From Bacteroidota bacterium (lineage in GTDB: Bacteria; Bacteroidota; Ignavibacteria; Kapaibacteriales; UBA2268), in assembly GCA_029974985.1 (NCBI GenBank), contig JARKQC010000360.1:124001-188000 (forward strand): a stretch of DNA of 64,000 bases, written 5' to 3'. Under the pieces are notes generated by a model. The model was not told the DNA's origin and did no database searches. It worked only from the letters and a program-made list of their open reading frames with translations. Made by a program: the position numbers and the translations under genes. Numbering within the stretch: the stretch's first letter is position 1; every line of letters starts with the position of its first letter. Of this stretch, positions 1 to 10,100 are shown one piece after another.

Positions 1-85
1 TATATTTGAAAATATTGATGATTTCGAACCCCTATATGTACAGGATTTCGTTCCAAAAACTTCTACTAAAACTTTAAATTTTTGA
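1..85 (+). CDS. 3' end of a gene entering from the left edge (possibly TsaB-like)
   Basis: The second frame is open from the first bases to a TGA at 83-85 and gives a 27-residue tail containing FEPLYVQDFVPK. A hairpin follows at 119-151, as expected behind a gene. The tail resembles the C-terminus of TsaB-type proteins (tRNA threonylcarbamoyladenosine formation) of Bacteroidota, which I recall as ending in an acidic-FEPFYLKDFV-like stretch. That likeness comes from memory and covers few residues, so the identity is tentative. That this is the end of a real gene is more likely than its name. Confidence 0.45.
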   Translation, partial: IFENIDDFEPLYVQDFVPKTSTKTLNF

Positions 86-118
86 GTATGAATGCTTATC
101 CTACCTAAATAATACCTC

Positions 119-151
119 AGCTACCCTACACTTCAAAAGTGTATGATAGCT
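119..151 (+). terminator. Hairpin downstream of the left-edge gene
   Basis: Arms AGCTA and TACACTT (119-133) pair with AAGTGTA and TAGCT (137-151), separated by a 3x3 internal loop and closed by a CAA loop. The sequence after it is only moderately T-rich, so it may be a weak terminator or an RNA-stabilising hairpin. Confidence 0.45.
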
Positions 152-393
152 AAAATTCTATTTTCAAATAACCTTTTTCCAAATTGCATTTCTCTATATT
201 AATAGTAACACATTTTAATAATTTTGGACATTTATGCTACTGCTCGGATTATCTCGAATCTGTCCTACATTCTCGCAGATATTGGACAGCTAATCATTGT
301 GAAATATGATAACAAACTTTCTTACTTTTTTTTATAAAAGATAGGTCATTTAATTGCATATATTCTATATTGTAATAATTAGTATAAATAAAC
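152..393. other. Noncoding stretch with a locally GC-richer block
   Basis: No convincing reading frame is present. Most of it is AT-rich, but 232-300 is clearly less so and contains CTGTCC (260-265) facing GGACAG (284-289), a six-base stem around an 18-base loop. I cannot assign a known RNA family. Confidence 0.4.
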
Positions 394-424
394 AATGCCC
401 GATATTATATTTATATCGAGCATT
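394..424 (-). terminator. Terminator of rocD
   Basis: Read on the minus strand, AATGCTCGATAT pairs with ATATCGGGCATT across a seven-base loop, with one G-U pair. A T-rich stretch follows. It lies directly behind the rocD stop codon. Confidence 0.7.
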
Positions 425-451
425 TAATTTATTTTAATTTTTAAAAAAATA

Positions 452-1654
452 CTAATTGTCAAGGGCTTTTACAACTTTTTCAATTTTTTCGATAGCCCAA
501 TCAATTTCTTCTTTTTTAATAATTAGTGGAGGTGCAAAGCGAATAATATTCTCGTGAGTTTCTTTACAAAGAATACCTTCTTCTTTAAGCATTTCGCAAT
601 ATCTACGAGCTTTTGTTTTTAGCACAAATCCAATCCAAAGTCCGCGTCCACGTACGAAATCAATCATAGGGCTTTTTATACTTCGTAATTTTTCCATAAA
701 ATATTCACCCATTTCATTTGAGCGTTCAATTAAATTATCTTCTTCGAGTACTTCGAGTGCTCTAACTGCAACCGCAGTACCGAGAGGGTTACCTCCGAAA
801 GTAGAGCCATGCTCACCAGGTTTAATCACAAGCATAACATTTTTATCAGCTAAAACAGCAGAAACGGGATAGAAACCTCCGGAAAGAGCTTTTCCGATAA
901 TAACCATATTTGGTCTTACTCCTTCGTAGTAATGAGCAAACAATTTGCCAGCACGACCAAGTCCGGACTGAATTTCGTCCGTAATAAATAAAATGTTATT
1001 TTCTTTACAAATTTTTTCAACACCTTTGAGGTATCCATCGGGTGGAATCACAACTCCACCTTCACCTTGAATAGGCTCAATAAGCACTGCCGCAGTATTA
1101 GGAGTAACTTTTGAACGTAAATCTTCTAAATTTCCATATTCATGCATAGGAAATGCTTCTTTACAATATGGACCGAATCCTTTAAAAGAGCTTGGGTCAT
1201 CAGAAAAACCAACGATAGTAGTTGTTCTACCATGGAAATTTCCGGAAGCAACAATAATTTCTGCTTTGTTTTCAGCTACACCTTTAACATCATAAGCCCA
1301 ACGACGGGCTAATTTAATTGCACTTTCAACGGCTTCGGCACCGGAATTCATTGGTAAAGACATTTCATAACCAGTTAATTCATTAAGTTTTTTATAAAAC
1401 TTTGGTAATTGATCATTACGGAAAGCACGGCTTGTAAGTGTAACTTTTGAGGCTTGTTCAACAAAAGTTTTGAAAATTTTGGGATTGCAATGCCCTTGAT
1501 TTACAGCAGAATATGCCGCAAGGCAATCGAGATATTTTTTTCCATCAACGTCAGTAACCCAGCAACCTTCAGCTTTTTCAACAACAACATCGAGTGGATG
1601 ATAATTGTGGGCGCCAAATTCATTTTCGATTTCGATATAATCTTTTGTTCTCAT
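452..1654 (-). CDS. rocD: Ornithine aminotransferase
   Basis: This cytoplasmic PLP enzyme transfers the delta-amino group of ornithine to 2-oxoglutarate, giving glutamate-5-semialdehyde and glutamate. The 400-residue length is normal for class III aminotransferases. Visible motifs are NSGAEAVESAIKLAR (substrate and PLP phosphate region), ITDEIQSGLGRAGK with the PLP-contacting Asp, and GKALSGG near residue 255 with the Schiff-base lysine. The C-terminal half contains GSTFGGNPLGTAVA. AGGATATCAAACA upstream of the ATG supplies the ribosome binding site. It lies behind the ornithine carbamoyltransferase and carbamate kinase genes on the same strand, but a hairpin at 1750-1787 probably makes it a separate unit. 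The context favours ornithine over acetylornithine as substrate. Acetylornithine aminotransferase is the alternative. Confidence 0.9.
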   Translation of the reverse strand: MRTKDYIEIENEFGAHNYHPLDVVVEKAEGCWVTDVDGKKYLDCLAAYSAVNQGHCNPKIFKTFVEQASKVTLTSRAFRNDQLPKFYKKLNELTGYEMSLPMNSGAEAVESAIKLARRWAYDVKGVAENKAEIIVASGNFHGRTTTIVGFSDDPSSFKGFGPYCKEAFPMHEYGNLEDLRSKVTPNTAAVLIEPIQGEGGVVIPPDGYLKGVEKICKENNILFITDEIQSGLGRAGKLFAHYYEGVRPNMVIIGKALSGGFYPVSAVLADKNVMLVIKPGEHGSTFGGNPLGTAVAVRALEVLEEDNLIERSNEMGEYFMEKLRSIKSPMIDFVRGRGLWIGFVLKTKARRYCEMLKEEGILCKETHENIIRFAPPLIIKKEEIDWAIEKIEKVVKALDN

Positions 1655-1749
1655 TGTTTGATATCCTATAATAAATTGATAATAACATATTTTTAAAATG
1701 GCTAAAACTTATCCATTCTTTTAAATTGCAAATAATTTTTATTTATGAA

Positions 1750-1787
1750 AATATCACACATTATTAGAACAAAAAATGTGTGATATT
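1750..1787 (-). terminator. Terminator between arcC and rocD
   Basis: A perfect 12-bp inverted repeat, AATATCACACAT (1750-1761) and ATGTGTGATATT (1776-1787), encloses a 14-base loop. On the minus strand it is followed by TTTCATAAATAAAAATT. It sits between the end of carbamate kinase and the start of rocD. Confidence 0.7.
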
Positions 1788-1825
1788 ATTAATAATAATT
1801 TAAATAAAGAAAACAATTAACTATT

Positions 1826-2764
1826 TTATGGTAAAATATGAGTACCCATTTTACCATCAATAGCATCCATAAGGTATTCAAAAGAAGTAATAATGGCGTG
1901 TTTGCCGCCATTACGAATAAATCTAATTACAGACTCAACTTTTGGCCCCATACTTCCGGCTGGAAAATGTCCTTCTTTATAATAATTTTCTAATTCATCA
2001 ACAGATACAGTATCAAGTCCTTTTTGATTATCTTTTTTATAATTCAAATATACTTTATCTGCATCAGTACTTATAATAAAAGCATCTACTTTCAGTTCGC
2101 TTGCAAGTAAAGCAGACGAACGGTCTTTATCAATTACAGCTTCAGAGCCAACAATATCACCATTTTGATATACTACTGGAATACCACCACCGCCGAGTGC
2201 TATCACAACGGCATCTAAATCAATAGTTTTTTTAATAATATCGTATTGTAGAACTTCTTTTGGCTCAGGCGATGCTACCACGCGTCTATATCCTCGAGAA
2301 GAATCTTCAACAATATTCCATCCAAGAGAGTTCTTTTTTTCTTCTGCTACATCTTTAGAATAAAATGGTCCTATTGGTTTAGATGGATTAAAGAACGCTT
2401 TATCGCTTGAATCAACAAGCACCATAGTTGGAATAGTCGTTACAATTTTATCTATTCCAAGTTGTTTTAATTGTTTATCTATCGCACGATGTAAAAGATA
2501 TCCAATTTCGCTTTGAGTAGTAGCAACACACATATCAAGTGTATGAGTATAAACTTCAGACGATGCTCGCTCAGAACGTAATAAAGCGGCACCAGCTTGC
2601 GGACCGTTGCCATGAGTAATTACAACATTCCATTTATTTTTAATCAATTGAGCAATTGATTTAGCTGTCTGGTTAGCATTGTGAAATTGCTCATCAATAG
2701 TGCCTTTTTCCCCTGCTCTTATAAGTGAATTTCCACCAATTGCTATTAAAGCTGTTTTTGACAT
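1826..2764 (-). CDS. arcC: Carbamate kinase
   Basis: The enzyme interconverts carbamoyl phosphate plus ADP with ATP, CO2 and ammonia. It is the energy-yielding last step of citrulline or arginine fermentation. At 312 residues it has normal family length and the amino-acid-kinase landmarks: IAIGGNSLI at the N-terminus, VITHGNGPQAG near residue 50, ALGGGGIPVV in the middle and IDKDRSSALLA before the nucleotide-binding half. KVYLNY and GHFPAGSMGPKVES in the C-terminal part are typical of ArcC. AGGACAAAA precedes the ATG. The start lies seven bases behind the ornithine carbamoyltransferase stop, so the two are almost certainly co-transcribed. This pairing argues for a catabolic role of the carbamoyltransferase. 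Confidence 0.93.
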   Translation of the reverse strand: MSKTALIAIGGNSLIRAGEKGTIDEQFHNANQTAKSIAQLIKNKWNVVITHGNGPQAGAALLRSERASSEVYTHTLDMCVATTQSEIGYLLHRAIDKQLKQLGIDKIVTTIPTMVLVDSSDKAFFNPSKPIGPFYSKDVAEEKKNSLGWNIVEDSSRGYRRVVASPEPKEVLQYDIIKKTIDLDAVVIALGGGGIPVVYQNGDIVGSEAVIDKDRSSALLASELKVDAFIISTDADKVYLNYKKDNQKGLDTVSVDELENYYKEGHFPAGSMGPKVESVIRFIRNGGKHAIITSFEYLMDAIDGKMGTHILP

Positions 2765-2771
2765 TTTTGTC

Positions 2772-3686
2772 CTATTTCATAAGTTTGTAGATAATTGCTT
2801 TTTGTGCATGTAAGCGATTTTCTGCTTCTTGGAATACTACTGAATTTGGAGCATCTATAACCTCATCAGTAACTTCATCGCCACGGTGAGCAGGTAAACA
2901 GTGCATAAAAATTGCATCGCTTTTTGCGGAAGACATTAATTTTGAATTAACTTGATATGGCATAAAGATTCTTTTTCTTTCAACCGCTTCTGATTCTTGT
3001 CCCATAGAAGCCCAAACGTCTGTATAAACGGCGTCTGCGCCCTTAACCCCCTCGAATGGGTCGTGTGTAACTTCTATTTTAGCACCTGTTAATTTTGCAT
3101 CTTCAACAGCTTGATTATAAGCAATCATATTGGGTTCAAATCCGCGTGGACATACGATTGTAACATTTACACCAAGTCTTGCGCCAGCATCCATTAATGA
3201 ATGTGCAACATTATTGCCATCTCCAACATAGCAAAGTTTTAATCCTTCAAGCTTCCCTTTAACTTCTTTAATAGTAAGAAAATCAGCCATAGCTTGACAA
3301 GGATGTGAATAATCTGTCAATCCATTAATAATAGGAATTTTAGCATATTTTGCCATATCTTCGACAATATTATGACCAAAAGTGCGAATCATTATACCTT
3401 GAACCATTCTTTCGAGATTCTTAGCTACGTCATATACTGATTCGCGTTTACCGAGAGATATTTCAGCTGGTGATAAATATAATGAGTATCCGCCGAGTTG
3501 TTGAATACCAACATCAAAAGTAGTACGGGTACGTAAAGATGGTTTTTCAAATATCAAAGCAAGAGTCTCACCCTCTAATGCTTTTGAATATTTTTTTCTA
3601 TCTTTTTTCATATCAATAGCAATATCAAATGCTTCGTGGATTTCTTCTGTTGAAAAATCTCGAACCATCAAAAAATCTCTTTTCAT
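2772..3686 (-). CDS. argF: Ornithine carbamoyltransferase
   Basis: It catalyses ornithine + carbamoyl phosphate to citrulline + phosphate, or the reverse in catabolism. Key sites are all present in 304 residues: the carbamoyl-phosphate loop SLRTR at 50-54, HPCQ at 128-131, the ornithine SMG loop at 227-229 and the HCLPAHRG loop with Cys263. Direct coupling to carbamate kinase, seven bases downstream, suggests that it works as the catabolic (ArcB-like) enzyme splitting citrulline. No argG or argH lies nearby. The start is supported by GGAGTAAG before the ATG. Catabolic or biosynthetic direction cannot be read from the sequence itself. Confidence 0.93.
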   Translation of the reverse strand: MKRDFLMVRDFSTEEIHEAFDIAIDMKKDRKKYSKALEGETLALIFEKPSLRTRTTFDVGIQQLGGYSLYLSPAEISLGKRESVYDVAKNLERMVQGIMIRTFGHNIVEDMAKYAKIPIINGLTDYSHPCQAMADFLTIKEVKGKLEGLKLCYVGDGNNVAHSLMDAGARLGVNVTIVCPRGFEPNMIAYNQAVEDAKLTGAKIEVTHDPFEGVKGADAVYTDVWASMGQESEAVERKRIFMPYQVNSKLMSSAKSDAIFMHCLPAHRGDEVTDEVIDAPNSVVFQEAENRLHAQKAIIYKLMK

Positions 3687-4044
3687 TTTTCTTACTCCAT
3701 AAAATATAATTGTTATAAATAAATTTTTCTAAAAAATCACAAAAACTTTAAGATAAGAAATATAAAATATACTTATACAAATGCAAACATATTTATTTAT
3801 GCGTTTCGCTTGTGAGGTATAGTTTAATATTGTGTATTAGATTATTAGTTAATAATAATGCAATGTGAGCTTTTTGCATTAGTTTTAATTTACTATGAAA
3901 TCTATACATATCAATCTGTAAAATTTTTTTAATTTTGAAGTTTACTAAATATTACAAAAATAAGTAATTTGAATTATTTAAAAAAATTAATTCATATATA
4001 TCATAAACATTTATCATTATAAATATATTTACGAAAATATTAAT
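3687..4044. promoter_or_regulatory. Intergenic region with candidate promoter for argF-arcC
   Basis: AT-rich and without a coding frame. On the minus strand TATGTTTG (3784-3791) fits the Bacteroidota -7 consensus TAnnTTTG about 95 bases before argF, but no TTG stands 19-21 bases upstream. A small hairpin, AATGCAA facing TTGCATT, occurs near 3858-3882. Nothing else is recognisable. Confidence 0.3.
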
Positions 4045-4080
4045 AAAAAAAGTCGGCAAATCAATTTAATTTACCGACTT
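4045..4080 (-). terminator. Terminator of the giant secreted protein gene
   Basis: On the minus strand AAGTCGGTAAAT pairs with ATTTGCCGACTT across a seven-base loop, with one G-U pair, and is followed directly by seven T residues. This is a classic intrinsic terminator behind the 4103 stop. Confidence 0.85.
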
Positions 4081-4102
4081 CTTTATAAGTTAAATAATTA
4101 TT

Positions 4103-7100
4103 TTATTTAATAATAATTATTTTTTGAGTAAGCATTACTCCAGATGAATTTAATACAATATTATATACACCAGATGTGAGATTTAACTGCTCAATATTCA
4201 TCATTAATGTATATGAACCTTCATTAATGGTACCTTCTTGTAATACTGCTACTTCTGAACCTAGCTCATTAATAAGAGCTATTTTCACTCTTGAAGTCTG
4301 AGGAATAGTATAAGAAATATTAGTTAAATTATTAGCAGGGTTTGGCATTGGGACTCCAAGTTCGTATTTACTTGCAACTACAGCTTTAACGTCTGTTGTA
4401 GTTGTTGTAACTGTTACATTGGATACATTTGATTTAACCTCGCCGCAACTATTACTTACTATTACATAATATTTACCACTATTTTCTTCTCTAGTATTAT
4501 AAATGATTAATGTATTTTCATTAGCATCATTAATTGCAACATCATTAAAATACCATTGATATTCAATTTCAGTACCAATTGCTTCTACTTGAAGAGTTAA
4601 AGCTTCGCCTGGTCTTAAAGTAATGTTATCTTCAGGTTGTTCAATAATTTCCGCTTTGTTAGTAACTTCAATAATAGCATCAACTGTTGTAATACCAACA
4701 AGTGTACCTGCTGGTTTAACAAGTGCATAATAGTTGCCAGCATGACTTTCATTTACAGAATTGATATGTAAATTTGGAGTATTTGTACCAGTATAACCAT
4801 TGCCCTCTGTAACTAATATACCTTCTTTATACCAATTATATTCAAGTTGAGTATTGGGAATATTTACTTCTGCTTTTACACTTAATGTAATATCTTCGTA
4901 CTGACAAGCTTTAACGCTTTGTGGTTGTTCAGTAATTTGAATTTCACCTTTTATTATACCGAAATCTTTTGATTCGGCTGAACCGCAATGCCCCGTTACA
5001 ACTACGCGATAGTCTTCGCCTAAATCACTTGATTGAACATTTTTAATCATCAACATATCTGATTTAGTTCCAATAAATCTTCCACCGTCTTTTAATGGTT
5101 CGTTACCTTTATACCATTGAACTGTTGGTTTAAAATCTTTTGGAGCGCCATTAACGTGAGCACGTACTCTAAAGTTAATATCATTTCCAAGAATTACGGA
5201 TTGAGTAAACGGTGCTTTTGTAATATCTGTTCCAGTAATTACGTAAACAGAAGCGGGTTCTGACATAAATGAAAGATGTCCGAAACAGTCCTCTGCCTCT
5301 ACTTGACAAGTATAAGTTCCAGATTGGTCAAAAGATGCATTGTTTATATATAGTACTGGTTTGTTCCAATATTCACTTTCTTTTGCAGTTAAAGCAACGC
5401 CATCTTTATACCAATGATATGAATAAACAACGCCAGTTACGTTTACTCTGATAAATGAATTTTCGCCTTCGCAGAGAATACGGCTTTCAGGTTGTTGGTC
5501 TAATACGAAATAAGGCCATATAGTTACTTTAATTGGGTCTGTAAATCTTTCTGCTGTTCCGCAAGGAGCAGAGCCAAGAATTTTACAACGATATACGCCA
5601 GATTCGTTTGGATCAGCATTATTAATTTCTAATATTGGAGTATATGCTGATGGGTATTGTGCGCCAGATAAGTCAACAAAGCCTTGACCAGCATCTCGTT
5701 GCCAACGAAATGCGAAAATAGTACCATCTACATTAGTTTTAAGCGACACATTATCACCAAAGCAAGTATGTGTTAAATCTTTGCCTGCACTTTTACCATA
5801 TTGTTCGATACTAATATTTGCAAGTGGTTCGGATAATGTAACTTGTGCAACATCAGAATATACAACTGCAGAACCACAATTACCTGGGCCGGTAACTTTA
5901 AGTCTATATTCTCCAACTTCATTATTTGTAACTAATGGAATACTTAAATCTTTTTGAATTTTTCCATATAAATCATTCCAGCTTGAAGTACCAGCTTTTT
6001 TAAATTCCCATTGATAAGTAAATATTGTTCCTATTGGATTTGTAGGTAAATATAAAGTAGGATTAGTAACACAAACATCTGTTGTTTTAGGTTGTAAAGA
6101 AAACTTAATTCCGTCTTCAACTTTTAACAACACTTCTGTACTTGTTAATGATTTATCCATAAAAGAAGCAGTCGCATAATAGCGAGCTGAGTCTGCCATT
6201 TTTACTGGATTAAATGTAATATTCTTTTTAGTTTGTCCACTTAATTTTTGACCGTTTTTATACCATTGAATATTAACGCCTTGCGTAACTTTCCTTTCAA
6301 CTCCATCGGCAAAACCTGTAATTACGGGATTAACTGATACTGTAACAGCATCGCCTAAACATTGTGTTGGTATAGCTGGAGCTATTTTTGTATCTTCAGC
6401 AAATTCAAACATTGGATTTAACTCATCAGCACCGTAATATGTTGGTTTATTACGCATTTCGCCATCAACGTCAGTAGTAATTTCATACATACCATCATAC
6501 ATATATGATGATACTCCAAGTGCATCACCAGCAAGGTGAACATCTGTTTTACCTTTTTCTGTATTTACTACTGGTGGCTGTACTTGATATGAATTAACAT
6601 CTTTACCTGCATAACTTTTCCATTGATTTAAATCTTTTGCTGTCCAGTCAGCTGTAATAGCTGGATAAGGCGAACTCCATGATGTATTATATATAGAAGC
6701 AATTCTTGCAGTATTGCCAACAGAATATAAGTTTCTATCGAGAGAATTAAACAAATTTCCAACAGGATGACCAACTGGAACGTAAAATCCAAATATATTT
6801 GCTTCAACATCTTGTATATTATTCGATGCTTTTGCTACTGAGTTATGGAATATATTTCCTCTAAAATCCATTCCATTATATGATGTGCTTGTAAATGCAA
6901 CATTACTTGCAAATCCACCATATCCTTGTGATGATGTGTAGTACTTCATTGTGCCAGTCATATAAATAGTATTATGCCATAATTTTGTATAATAAGAATA
7001 TATTCTTAAACCCATAGCACTATAATTATATACATAAGAAGGACTATAACTTATATATTGTGTTGACAAAATTTCAGAAATTAAGTTATTTTTAAGCTCA

Positions 7101-10100
7101 TGATAATAGCCAGACTGGAGATTAATACCAATAACTGTACAAATTGATGTTCCTTGGTAATTAAGTCCAGTAATAGTATTTCCATCAATAATTGTTGGTT
7201 GGGTACTAAATCCATAAATTTGGATTCCATAAATATTATTAGTATTGTTAGGACCACCATCAAAGTTAAATATCTTATTATATCTAATATTACCATAAGG
7301 AGCGTATCTAACTTCAATACCATAAGATAAAATACTTTCAGAAGTAGTTTCGCTACCAATAATATTTTTTTCGATTAACAAGTTGTCCATAGTTTGACCA
7401 GTACCTGAACCACCAGCAATATACATTCCATAAGTAACATTATAAATCCAATTATTACGGATTGTCAAGCCACGCATACCCATAGTACTTGTGCTTGTAG
7501 AAATCGCAGCATCAGCAGAAATAATACCAAAGGAATAATTAAGTCTTGAGCCACTTTTAATTTCACAATTTTGGATAGTCATATTTTGACCACCATAAAC
7601 GGGACCGCCACCACTACCAACCATTAAAGTTGCTCTATACGATGAAATTGAATTTGTTGCTGTATTATTAAATAAAAGATATCTACCTTCACCTTTATAA
7701 CTACCATCAATAGTTACATTATTTGCACCAACAATACCAATTAAATACGTAGCACTTTCGCCCATAATTTTTCGTTGTTTATTAGTATTTGGTCTAATTG
7801 TAATTGTATAGTTTGGCGAGCCTTCATAAGTCAATTTACCGAGTCTTATTTCGCCTGTTTCTTCTAAATCCGAAGTAATTTCGATTATTACATCTCCATT
7901 AACTACGTTTTTATTTAAAACATCAAACATACCATCTGGTTTAGATAATGAAGTAATTGTTTTACCCGTACCTACCTCATAAGTACCCGATACGCCAAGC
8001 GCTAAACGATAATTATCCGCTTTATTAACAGGGAAATTAGAAGCTGTTAAATGTGTACTTGTTGGAAAACTATTAAACACTCCACTTGTAATACTAATAT
8101 TTTGTAATGTTGCAACATCTTGAGCTATAATAAAGTACTCAATAACATCGCCTGGTCCAGCTCCGCCATTTATTTTACTATAATCAATAGTAAATGTAAA
8201 TTCATTTCCATTTTGTACACCCGAATTATATTTCCAACCAGCTGTTGTAGAGCTATTGTCTATATAAGTATTATCAGTAGCTTGCTTTCTAAAATATATT
8301 CTTGGTTCTGAAGTAGTTGTATTTACGCCCGTTCTATCGGTAATATTTGCAACAATTTTTCTATTATTTTGGTCAGTTGTTGTAAGTAATCTTGTAAACT
8401 TAATTTCTGGACCAACTATATCACCTGAATTTTCATAAGCTCCAATAGTAGGAGTTGTTGATGAACGGTTAGCACCAAGCATATCAGTAGTATAAGCAGA
8501 AATTGGCGTACCCTTACCAACAATTGGCGAACCAACGAATGGTGCCAAATTATATGTTGCATTATAAAGTGGGTCTTCGTTCATAGAATTTGCATCACGT
8601 CCCGAGCCAAGTGATGTTTTCCAATTTGCAAAATCAGTTCTATAACCCTGATAATATCCAATATATGTAGAGTTTAGACCAGAAACATAATAATTATTGT
8701 AATTAATAGTAGAGTTAGTCATATTGCCCGAGCCAGGTATATATATAGCAAGTGAATAACCACCGGGACGACCTTCTAATGTATTAACAAAAGTATTATT
8801 ACGAATATCTAATGTATTGATAGAAGTTGTTGAAAAATACATACAAGCAGACATAGATGTACTCGTGCCAACTTCATATTGCTTACCAGTAAGATAAACG
8901 CTATTATAATAGAATTTATATCCCGTTCCACCTGTAATCAAAAATCCCATTGGATTTGATGTGTAACCCGTACTATATTGAGTAGTTACCATATCCGAAA
9001 CTGTATTATTTACAAATTCAGTATTATTACAACTTGATATATAAAAACCATTTGCCGAAGTTCCTCCAGTACCGGTTGCGTGAATATGATTTACATAATT
9101 TCTATATACTTTTGATTGTGTGCAAGACGTCATATAAAATGCATTCATATATCCTGCAACTGTACAATTATTAACTTTATTATCATAAATATTACTATAT
9201 GAACAGCTCGATAAATATACACCATAATTAGTACTCGAAACAGCCGCAGAGTTTACATTATCAAGAACATTATTATAAAAATCTAAATAATAACTCGACA
9301 TAATATAGTAAACATAATTATATGAAGTATTTTCAACATTTTTCACAGAATTATTATATACTTGCGAGTAGTTACTACCGCCACCACTTAAATAAATACC
9401 ATACATTGTAGAGGTAGCACTTAAATTAGACATACTATTATTATAAACATAAGCAACAGTTGAAGTTGGTTGATAAATATAAATACATTGCAAAGAACCC
9501 GTAGCTTTTATATTATCCATTGTATTGCCATACACTTTTGGATAGTTTGCATAATAAACATAAAACAACTGAACAGATGTAGCATTATTTATATTTTGCA
9601 CTGTATTATTATATACTTCGGGATAATCACAATAATACGAATACAATGCATATACGGTAGAAGTATAATCTAAATATTGAAATAAATTATCATAAATTTG
9701 TGGATTATAAGTATAATAGGCATAAATTGCTTGATAAGTAATTGTTTCAGCTAAATTAGCTGAACCAAATACATTGTGATGTACTTTTACACTTCTTGGT
9801 TGAGTAGCACCAGTTCCACTCATACCATAAATACGTAAACCTTGATACATTTTTTTAAACGTACAATATGCTATTTCGTTATTTTCACCACCACCATAGT
9901 TAGACCAGCTATTATGCGAACCGAATGTAATACCGTAAGTACCGGTTTTGTTGTAACCTTTAAAATTAATATACTTTATTACATTATCTTTTGGACCAAC
10001 ACCATTAGAACCATTAATAAGAGAGTCAACACGAATCAATGGACCAGAATTTGCGGTTTGCTCAATTGAAAGCCCAATAGATGTCCCGCTCTGATTCACA

